Shown one piece after another: positions 57,835 through 64,000 of a stretch of DNA of 64,000 nt. A program made the position numbers and the translations under genes. The DNA is from JASLEW01 sp035544895. GTDB lineage: Bacteria; Acidobacteriota; Thermoanaerobaculia; Multivoradales; UBA5704. The stretch covers positions 1 through 64,000 of the forward strand of contig DASZZM010000016.1 in the NCBI GenBank assembly GCA_035544895.1, in the 5' to 3' direction. The notes below the pieces were generated by a model. The model was not told where the DNA came from. It saw nothing but the letters and a program-made list of their open reading frames with translations, and searched no databases. Positions within the stretch are counted from its first letter, which is position 1, and each line of letters starts with the position of its first letter.

Positions 57835-58782
57835 TCAATTCACGGGCTCGTCGCCGCCGGCGGCGGAGGACGTCTCCTCGGCGTCCCAGCGGGCGCGCAG
57901 CGCGGCGTCGCGCAGGCGGCGGCGCCGGCGGGCGTAGAGGAAGAGGAGGGTGATGGCGAGCCAGAGGGTGGCGGAGCTGGTGGCGAGGGGCAACCAGCGG
58001 CGCAGGCTGTAGTGAGACCAGAACTGATCTTCGGCGAAGGTGAGCGAGGAGCCGGTGGCGCGGGCGAAGGCCTGGTCGAAGGGCAGGCCGCGGGCGACGG
58101 CGGCGAGGATGCGGGCAGGCGCGCCGGGGCCGTGGCGCTGCACGATGTCGCGGAGAAAGGCGCCGGCCAGGGCGTAAGCGCCGGCGATCTCGCGCTGGGT
58201 GCCGGAGAAGCGGCTCTCGAGTTGGAAAAGGGGCATGCGGCCATCGACGAGCAGGGCGAGCAGCACCTGGGAGCGGTCGTCGAAGCTCCACGAGGCGCCG
58301 GCCAGCATCGCCAGCCCTTCGTCAAACCAGCGCGGCAGCGGCCATTCGTGGGCGGCGCGCGCGGCCAGGACGTGCGCCACCTCGTGGCGCAGCACTCCCT
58401 CGAGGGAGAAGTCCGGGTAGGTTGGCGCCCGGGACGGGAACAGCACCACGATGCCGCGCTCGCCGTAGGCGTAGCCGGAGACCCAGGGCGGGATGCCGCG
58501 CGCCAGGTCCGAGCCCTCTGGGGCGAGCACCACGAGGATTGGAGGCCCCGGACTCGCCATCCCCATCAGGCGCATCACTCCGTCGAGCTGTCCGGGCGGC
58601 AGGCTGCGCAGCCGCGCCGCCGCGCCGCGCAAGGAGTCGGGCGCCCGCACGATCAGCCGCGGATGCCCGCCGAGGTCCGGACCGGCAATGGGAAGGGCAT
58701 GCGCAAGCCGGCCCGCCCAGGCGGCACCTATCAGGCAGAGGACCGAAACGAGGCGGGAGATCGCGGGAAGCCTGCGGGACAC
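57835..58782 (-). CDS. membrane-anchored peptidase MA-like metalloprotease
   Basis: 315 residues from GTG 58782, which shares one base with the upstream stop (TAGTG). N-terminal signal (SVLCLIGAAWAGRLAHA). Zinc motif HEVAH in GVLRHEVAHVLAARAAHEWPLPRWFDEGLAMLAGA; the WFDEG(L)A motif is the third-ligand region of gluzincin-type peptidase MA. One C-terminal membrane helix (SATLWLAITLLFLY) is followed by a basic, then acidic cytoplasmic tail. It is probably an extracytoplasmic protease held in the membrane. Confidence 0.85.
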   Translation of the reverse strand: MSRRLPAISRLVSVLCLIGAAWAGRLAHALPIAGPDLGGHPRLIVRAPDSLRGAAARLRSLPPGQLDGVMRLMGMASPGPPILVVLAPEGSDLARGIPPWVSGYAYGERGIVVLFPSRAPTYPDFSLEGVLRHEVAHVLAARAAHEWPLPRWFDEGLAMLAGASWSFDDRSQVLLALLVDGRMPLFQLESRFSGTQREIAGAYALAGAFLRDIVQRHGPGAPARILAAVARGLPFDQAFARATGSSLTFAEDQFWSHYSLRRWLPLATSSATLWLAITLLFLYARRRRRLRDAALRARWDAEETSSAAGGDEPVN

Positions 58783-60131
58783 TAGGTGGTGGCAATCGCG
58801 CTGAGCAGCGCGTGCGCCACCTCGTCCTTGGCGATATCGCCGTGGTTCATGATGAAGTCGTCGGCATTGAGATTGTAGACGCGCGCCGCAAAGGCATAGG
58901 CCGTGGTGACCGGCCCGAGGTCGCGAATCGCCGTATCGATCTCACCGACCGGATCGAGGTGCTGCGCACCGTTGCGCCCCATCCCTCCATAGGGGTCGTC
59001 CTGGTCGCCCAGGGCCGAAGCGACGTCGCCCGAGAGGCGCGAAGCGAGAGGGTAGGCGATGCCGACCGCAAGGTCGTTCTTGGTGTGGCTGATGAGGATC
59101 GGGCCGGAGACCTTGCGAGTTGGAGAGAGCACGGCCCGGTAGAATCCATCGTGCTCGTGGTCGAACTTCGCGGCGAGGCTGTTGTGCGAGTACGCCGCCT
59201 GCAACAGAGAGAGGGTCGCCGGGCGGACCTCGGGGCCCAGCGCGTCGGCCGCGGCGGTGACCAGCCTGCCGCCGAAACTATGGCCGACGAGATGCAGCTT
59301 GAGGCCGGGAAGGCCCTGGCTGACCTGCGCCAGGGCGGCCGCCACGCCGCTCTTGCCGACCAGCCCGGCGCGCCGCTTCATCTCGTAGTAGGTGAAGAAG
59401 TTGAGCAGGCGGTTGGCCCCCGCCTTGATGCCGCGGAAGAAGTCGCCCAGCCCGGCGGCCCCGCCGTCGAGCCCGCCGGCGCCCGGCCCGCCTCCTCCTA
59501 CCACCGCCGCTCCACCGGCGGCGCCCGGGTCGGGGCCGAGGGGCGGCTCCACCTCCTCGGCGAGCGACCGCAACAGGTCGACCGGATCCCTGCTGAAGAA
59601 CTCTTCCGAGGCGTCGTCGAACTGGCGGTCGTCCGCGGGCAGGAGCGAGCGCAGGCCCTCGACGAATCGGCGCTGCGCCGCCGGATCGTCCTCGAGCAGA
59701 TCGACGTCCGCCTTCAACCGCTCCAGCGCCTGCGCCCGCGCGGGGTCCTCGGCTTCCTGCCCCAGCCGCCGGGGCTCGCGCTTCAGGTCGTCGAGCCGCT
59801 CCTTGAGCGCCGCGGCATCGAGGGTGCCGTCGGCCATTGCGGCGGCGCCTCCGGGGATCAGCTGCCGGTCGGTGAACCTCTTCGACGGCCAGAAGATCTC
59901 GAAGGCCGCCAGAACCCGTCCAGGCGCGTCCGCCTGCCGGGCCTCGACCCTGGCAAGGAGCTGTGAATAGAGCTGGCGCGCGTCGGCGATGTCGCTGTTC
60001 CAGCCGTGGCAGAGCACGAGGAGGTCGCCCGCCCCCGCTGCCGCGATGCCGGCGATCGCCGCCTCCACCTGCTGCGGATCGACGGCATTGCCGTCCTTGT
60101 CGAACTCGACCTCGAACGCCGGGATTGCCAT
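58782..60131 (-). CDS. cytoplasmic alpha/beta hydrolase (lipase-like)
   Basis: 449 residues, no signal peptide. The oxyanion region is DLLVLCHGWNSDIADARQLYSQLLARV and the nucleophile elbow LHLVGHSFGGRLVTAAADAL (GHSFG). A later acidic site and His occur in SHTKNDLAVGIAYPLASRLSGDV and RVYNLNADDFIMNHGDIAKDEVAHAL. Between them lies an inserted region with a Gly-rich loop (AVVGGGGPGAGGLDGG). It starts 20 bases after the subtilase gene and ends overlapping the peptidase MA gene by one base. Such paired hydrolase/protease genes suggest a common pathway; substrate unknown. Confidence 0.82.
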   Translation of the reverse strand: MAIPAFEVEFDKDGNAVDPQQVEAAIAGIAAAGAGDLLVLCHGWNSDIADARQLYSQLLARVEARQADAPGRVLAAFEIFWPSKRFTDRQLIPGGAAAMADGTLDAAALKERLDDLKREPRRLGQEAEDPARAQALERLKADVDLLEDDPAAQRRFVEGLRSLLPADDRQFDDASEEFFSRDPVDLLRSLAEEVEPPLGPDPGAAGGAAVVGGGGPGAGGLDGGAAGLGDFFRGIKAGANRLLNFFTYYEMKRRAGLVGKSGVAAALAQVSQGLPGLKLHLVGHSFGGRLVTAAADALGPEVRPATLSLLQAAYSHNSLAAKFDHEHDGFYRAVLSPTRKVSGPILISHTKNDLAVGIAYPLASRLSGDVASALGDQDDPYGGMGRNGAQHLDPVGEIDTAIRDLGPVTTAYAFAARVYNLNADDFIMNHGDIAKDEVAHALLSAIATT

Positions 60132-60151
60132 GACTCGTCTCCTTGCCGCGG

Positions 60152-62059
60152 CTAGACCGACTGGATGGCCCGCATCGAATCGAGCAGGCCGCGGCCCTCG
60201 AAATAGCGCTCCCGTCCGAGGGAGGTGGCGTTGTCGAGAAAGATCCGCTTGACTTCGAGCGGCTTGCCGATGAACTCCCGGCGGATCGAGAGGAAAGCGG
60301 CGATCGCCCCCGAGACGTGCGGCGCCGCCATGCTCGTTCCGCTCTCGTCGATGTAGGCGGCTGTCGGCCGTTGCGGCGGCGGCGCCGCAGCCGCGGCCGG
60401 GTCGGCGCCGGCCGGCCGTTCGCCGGCGGGGGCCGGGCTCGCCGCCGGCTGGGCACCCGCGGCGGCCGCCGGCTCCACAATCGGCGCCGGCGGCGCGATC
60501 GGCGATTTCGCCTGCTGCTGCAACTGGGTCTCGATGAACTGCAGGTTGGCGCCGGCGGCGCAGGAGATGATGCGCTCGCCGGGAGCCACGAGGTCGGGCT
60601 TCAGCCGGCCGTCTCCGGTCGGCCCCTTCGAGGAGAAGTACGAGACGCCGTAGGTGTGTGGCATGTCGCGGTGGGTCGCCCCGACCGTGATGGCGAGCTC
60701 GGCATTGCCGGGGTCGTTGATCGTGTTCGACAGGCCCACACGGGTGTTGCGCCTCTGGTCGGCCGCCACCATTCCGTAGCCGGTGTTGCCGGCGGCCGCC
60801 ACGACCACCACTCCCGACTGCACCAGCCGGTCGACTTCGACACAGATCGGGCTCTGGCCACAGGCGAAAAGCTGGGCGTCGAACTCGTAGCCGACGCTGA
60901 GATTGACGCCATGCACCAGCATCGTCTTCGGGTTGGCGTTGAGGTTGAGGCGGATGTAGTCGAGGGCGCGCAAGACGTTGCTGGAACGCCCGAACCCGCG
61001 GTCGTCGAGCACCTTGAGGCTGATCAGCCGGCAGAAAGGCGCCACGCCGTGGAGCTGCGTGGGGTCTTCGACCTCGCTCGTGCGCTCCTCGAGGGTCGAG
61101 GGCAACTCGCGGTCGCGGTCGTCGCGGTTGAACTTGCGCTCGAAGACCCTGCAGTCGACCCGCTCGAGGCGCTGCTTGGTGAGGCCGCCCGCGATAATGC
61201 CCGCGACGTGCGTGCCGTGGTGATAGTTGTCGGTGAGCGCTTCCCGGCGGTGATTGTCTAGGTACTCCCTGCGCTGCGTGTCCGAGATGGAAGGATCGGC
61301 GTCAGGGTCGGGGAGATCCGGTTTGGTGAAATCGCGGTGCAGATCGATCACGGACGGGGCGAGCAGCGTGTGATCACGGCCCGGTTCCAGGCCGAAATGA
61401 GGATGGCCGGCATCGATCCCGGAATCGAGCACCGCCCAGACGATCCCTTTGCCCGAGGCGGCGTAGGAAAGCAGTGCCGCGTCGGCCTTGATGGTGGCCA
61501 CCGAGCGGTTGATCTGCGGCTTGATCGGAAAGTCGGGCCAGATGCGATAGATCGCCCGCCGATCGACCCTGATCTTGCCGTCCGCTCCACGTTCGGCGCT
61601 GTCCGCGGCGGGCTCGCCTGCCGGGCGGCCGCCGCTCCCACCGCCCGCCGGCTCCGCGGTCTCGTAGTCGGCCTCCGAGAGATTCTCGTCGAGATCGATG
61701 AGCTCTCGCCACTCTTTTACGGAAATGCGGCAGTGGAAGTAGGTCTGTCCCACTCTGATCGGTTTGCGTTTCTCGTCGGCCACCACCCTCGCGTAGAGCT
61801 TGGCGAAGCGAAAGTTTGCCGCCCGCAGTCCACCCTGGTGCGCAACATTGAGCTCGACCATGTAGTCGCCGGGTGATTCCTCGTCAGCCGGAAGCCCCCA
61901 GGCCTTCCGCCGCTCGGGATCGTTGAGGTCGGGCGGAACCGCGGCGCGTCCGAGCGTCACCTGTCTTGCCGGCGGATCGCCCGGAATGGCCCCGGGGCCA
62001 TTGCCCTCGTCGCTTCCCGAGGGCGCCGCCCCGGACTTGGGAGGTTGATTCTCGTCCAT
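60152..62059 (-). CDS. S8 subtilase-family serine protease, apparently cytoplasmic
   Basis: 635 residues from ATG 62059 (AGGAGA upstream). No signal peptide; the N-terminus is acidic and disordered. A 180-residue N-terminal domain (DYMVELNVAHQGGLRAANFRFAKLYARVVADEKRKPIRV) precedes the protease. Catalytic triad: Asp in WAVLDSGIDAGHPHFG, His in HHGTHVAGIIAGG, Ser in DESGTSMAAPHVSGAIAAF; oxyanion Asn in VAAAGNTGYG. A Pro/Ala-rich loop of about 60 residues is inserted just before the Ser motif. All catalytic residues are present, so it should be active. It is the first gene of the operon with the alpha/beta hydrolase and peptidase MA. Confidence 0.9.
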   Translation of the reverse strand: MDENQPPKSGAAPSGSDEGNGPGAIPGDPPARQVTLGRAAVPPDLNDPERRKAWGLPADEESPGDYMVELNVAHQGGLRAANFRFAKLYARVVADEKRKPIRVGQTYFHCRISVKEWRELIDLDENLSEADYETAEPAGGGSGGRPAGEPAADSAERGADGKIRVDRRAIYRIWPDFPIKPQINRSVATIKADAALLSYAASGKGIVWAVLDSGIDAGHPHFGLEPGRDHTLLAPSVIDLHRDFTKPDLPDPDADPSISDTQRREYLDNHRREALTDNYHHGTHVAGIIAGGLTKQRLERVDCRVFERKFNRDDRDRELPSTLEERTSEVEDPTQLHGVAPFCRLISLKVLDDRGFGRSSNVLRALDYIRLNLNANPKTMLVHGVNLSVGYEFDAQLFACGQSPICVEVDRLVQSGVVVVAAAGNTGYGMVAADQRRNTRVGLSNTINDPGNAELAITVGATHRDMPHTYGVSYFSSKGPTGDGRLKPDLVAPGERIISCAAGANLQFIETQLQQQAKSPIAPPAPIVEPAAAAGAQPAASPAPAGERPAGADPAAAAAPPPQRPTAAYIDESGTSMAAPHVSGAIAAFLSIRREFIGKPLEVKRIFLDNATSLGRERYFEGRGLLDSMRAIQSV

Positions 62060-62179
62060 ACCGTCTCCTGGGCTGGTGTCCCGCAAGCTTAGCAGATTGA
62101 AAACACGGCCCCGGCCAGTCCAGGCCGCGGACACGCTAGAATCGTCTCCGGTTACCTTGACCTGACCAGGAGGGCCGGA

Positions 62180-64000
62180 ATGACTCGTTGCATGCGACGA
62201 CTCAGTCGAGGGGCGCTGCTCTGCCTTGCCGTGCCATGGCTCGCGGCGTCCGGCGATGCCGCGGCGGCGGCGAAAGGGTCTGGGAGCACTAAGGGCGGGA
62301 TCGTGCTGGACGAGGCGTTTGCGGGCATGCGCTACCGCAGCATCGGCCCGTACCGCGGGGGGCGGGTCGTCGCGGTCGCCGGCGTGCGCGGCCAGCCGCT
62401 GGTGTTCTATTTCGGCTCAACCGGCGGCGGGGTGTGGAAGACGACCGACGGCGGGGGGCACTGGGAGCCGATCTCCGACTCGTTTCTCGGCAGCGGCTCG
62501 GTCGGCGCCATCGCGGTAGCGCCGTCGGACCCCAACGTGCTCTACGTGGGCACCGGCGAGTCGCAGCTGCGCGGCAACGTCGAGGCGGGAGACGGGGTCT
62601 ACAAGTCCACCGACGCCGGCCGTACCTGGGTCAACGCCGGGCTGCACGAGACGCAGCACATCGCGCGCGTCGTCGTCCATCCGCGCGACCCGGAGACGGT
62701 CTACGTGGCCGCCTTCGGGCACGCCTGGGGTAGCAACTCGGAGCGCGGCGTCTACCGCTCGCGCGATGGCGGCAAGCGCTGGCAGCGGCTGCTCTTCGTC
62801 GACGACAGGACCGGCGCTTGCGATCTCGCCATGGACCCGCACAACCCGCGCGTCCTCTACGCCGCCTTCTGGCAGGCCGTCCGCCGCCCCTGGTCGATCG
62901 AAAGCGGCGGGCCGGGCAGCGGTCTCTACCGCTCCAGGGACGGCGGGGAGACCTGGACGAAGCTCGAAGGGGGTTTGCCGAGCGGGACCGTCGGGCGCAT
63001 CGGCGTGGCGGCCTCCGGCGCGCGCGAGGGGCGAGTGTGGGCGATCGTCGAGGCGGCGCAAGGCGGCCTCTTGCGCAGCGACGACGGGGGCGAGACGTGG
63101 ACCCGGACGAGCTCGGCGCACAAGCTGCGGCAGCGCGCCTGGTACTACAGCGGGGTCTATGCCGATCCCGGCAACGCCGATACCGTCTATCTCCCCAACG
63201 TCGAGCTCAACAAGTCGATCGACGGCGGCCGCACCTTCGCCATGATCGGGTCGCGCTTCGGCGACAACCACGACCTGTGGATCGACCCCGACGACGGCAA
63301 CCGCATGATCCTCGGCAACGACGGCGGCGCCAGGGTCACCTACAACGGCGGCCGCGCCTGGTCGAGCGTGGAGAACCAGCCGACGGCGCAGATCTACCGC
63401 GTCGCCACCGACGACCGCACCCCCTACTGGATCTACGGCGCACAGCAGGACAACACCACCATCGGCATTCCCAGCGCCGCGCCCGGCCAGGGCATCGGGG
63501 CGGCCGACTGGCACCCGGTTGGCGGAGGCGAATGCGGTTGGGTGGCGCCCGATCCGCGCGACCCCGAGGTGGTGTATGCCGGCAACTACGGCGGCCTGAT
63601 GACGCGCTACGACCACCGCACCCGGCAGGCCCGCGAGGTCACCGCCTGGCCGCAGCAGATCGACGGCCAGGCGGCCCGCGACCTGCGCTACCGCTTCAAC
63701 TGGAATGCGCCGATCCTGCTCTCGCGCCATGACCCGCGGGTCCTCTACCACGCCGCGCAGCTCCTGCTGCGCAGCCGCGACGGAGGCGAGACCTGGGAAG
63801 AGGCGAGCCCCGACCTGACGCGCAACGACAAGAGCAAGCAGGGGTACTCGGGAGGCCCGATCGGCCTCGAGATCACCGGCGTCGAGGTCTACGACACCAT
63901 CTTCGCCATCGCCGAGTCGCCGCACGAGCCGGGCACCCTCTGGGTGGGCAGCGACGACGGCCTGGTGCACCTCACCCGCGACGGCGGCCAGAGCTGGCGG
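62180..64000 (+). CDS. secreted VPS10/sortilin-like beta-propeller protein, 3' end beyond window
   Basis: The frame is open for 607 codons to the window edge. AGGAGGG lies five bases before ATG 62180. A signal peptide is present (GALLCLAVPWLAASGDAAAA). AFAGMRYRSIGPYRGGRV begins a propeller of BNR/Asp-box type: GGGVWKTTDGGGHW, GDGVYKSTDAGRTW, ERGVYRSRDGGKRW, GSGLYRSRDGGETW and GGLLRSDDGGETW. These SxDxGxxW repeats are typical of the 1000-residue proteins often mis-named glycosyl hydrolases in Acidobacteriota. No glycosidase catalytic pair is visible. Divergent from the subtilase gene with 120 bases between starts. Confidence 0.88.
   Translation, partial: MTRCMRRLSRGALLCLAVPWLAASGDAAAAAKGSGSTKGGIVLDEAFAGMRYRSIGPYRGGRVVAVAGVRGQPLVFYFGSTGGGVWKTTDGGGHWEPISDSFLGSGSVGAIAVAPSDPNVLYVGTGESQLRGNVEAGDGVYKSTDAGRTWVNAGLHETQHIARVVVHPRDPETVYVAAFGHAWGSNSERGVYRSRDGGKRWQRLLFVDDRTGACDLAMDPHNPRVLYAAFWQAVRRPWSIESGGPGSGLYRSRDGGETWTKLEGGLPSGTVGRIGVAASGAREGRVWAIVEAAQGGLLRSDDGGETWTRTSSAHKLRQRAWYYSGVYADPGNADTVYLPNVELNKSIDGGRTFAMIGSRFGDNHDLWIDPDDGNRMILGNDGGARVTYNGGRAWSSVENQPTAQIYRVATDDRTPYWIYGAQQDNTTIGIPSAAPGQGIGAADWHPVGGGECGWVAPDPRDPEVVYAGNYGGLMTRYDHRTRQAREVTAWPQQIDGQAARDLRYRFNWNAPILLSRHDPRVLYHAAQLLLRSRDGGETWEEASPDLTRNDKSKQGYSGGPIGLEITGVEVYDTIFAIAESPHEPGTLWVGSDDGLVHLTRDGGQSWR

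Noticed and set aside
62180..64000. Calling the last gene a glycosyl hydrolase
   Set aside because: The Asp-box repeats are shared by sialidases and by sortilin-like proteins, but no catalytic residues of a glycosidase are visible in the part available.

Overview
The window is a high-GC, densely coded bacterial chromosome segment with short gaps and many 1-4 base start/stop overlaps. The mix points to Acidobacteriota, probably a Thermoanaerobaculia-like lineage (inference). It includes cyanophycin metabolism, secreted Zn-proteases with a C-terminal 'FYTVTPCR-LLDTR'-type domain, VPS10/sortilin-like repeat proteins, beta-propeller-like secreted proteins and a selenoprotein candidate. I see no rRNA, tRNA or CRISPR array.

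Layout. 1-10.5 kb: a secreted protein cut by the window edge, the ribosome-associated GTPase TypA, an esterase-like/TPR protein, two tandem AcvB/VirJ-family alpha/beta hydrolases, PurB, a stand-alone Lrp/AsnC ligand-binding domain and an M20 peptidase. 10.5-16.8 kb (minus): a five-gene run HAD phosphatase - DUF3179 protein - YbjQ - cyanophycinase - cyanophycin synthetase. The DUF3179 gene has an in-frame TGA exactly where the family has the first Cys of a CxxC motif. A perfect hairpin with loop GGUCU follows at once, so it is very likely a selenoprotein. 16.8-28.2 kb: GlpK, a broken PIN toxin, a DacB-type DD-carboxypeptidase with a probable CTG start, a six-gene set (HflK, HflC, BMP lipoprotein, ABC ATPase, two permeases), and an isolated spike-base/PAAR pair like those of contractile injection systems. 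28.2-41.4 kb: a nuclease-fused XPD/DinG-like helicase, an Uma2 remnant, a SWIM-SNF2 helicase, RF3, ClpS-ClpA and a secreted M12-like metalloprotease.

41.56-50.15 kb is an accessory island: tyrosine integrase plus AlpA regulator at the left end, short imperfect direct repeats at both ends, a transposase remnant, a truncated HlyD-type adaptor, a SymE-like ORF, a dispersed palindromic repeat in three copies, a triple-hairpin element and two unrecognised genes, one visibly AT-richer than its surroundings. 50.3-64 kb returns to ordinary chromosome: a DUF1801 protein, a secreted protein, two polytopic glycosyltransferase-like membrane proteins, an ABC-2 exporter, and a minus-strand set of cytoplasmic subtilase, alpha/beta hydrolase, peptidase-MA-like protein and metallophosphoesterase. 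The window ends inside a secreted beta-propeller protein.

How parts work together: CphA and CphB make and break a nitrogen/carbon reserve polymer; ClpS feeds N-degron substrates to ClpA; HflKC sits in the membrane beside a nucleoside-type importer; RF3 and TypA act on the ribosome. The strongest candidates for something little described are the DUF3179 selenoprotein and its operon, the triple-hairpin and palindromic repeats of the island, the orphan injection-system tip pair, and the subtilase-hydrolase-peptidase module.
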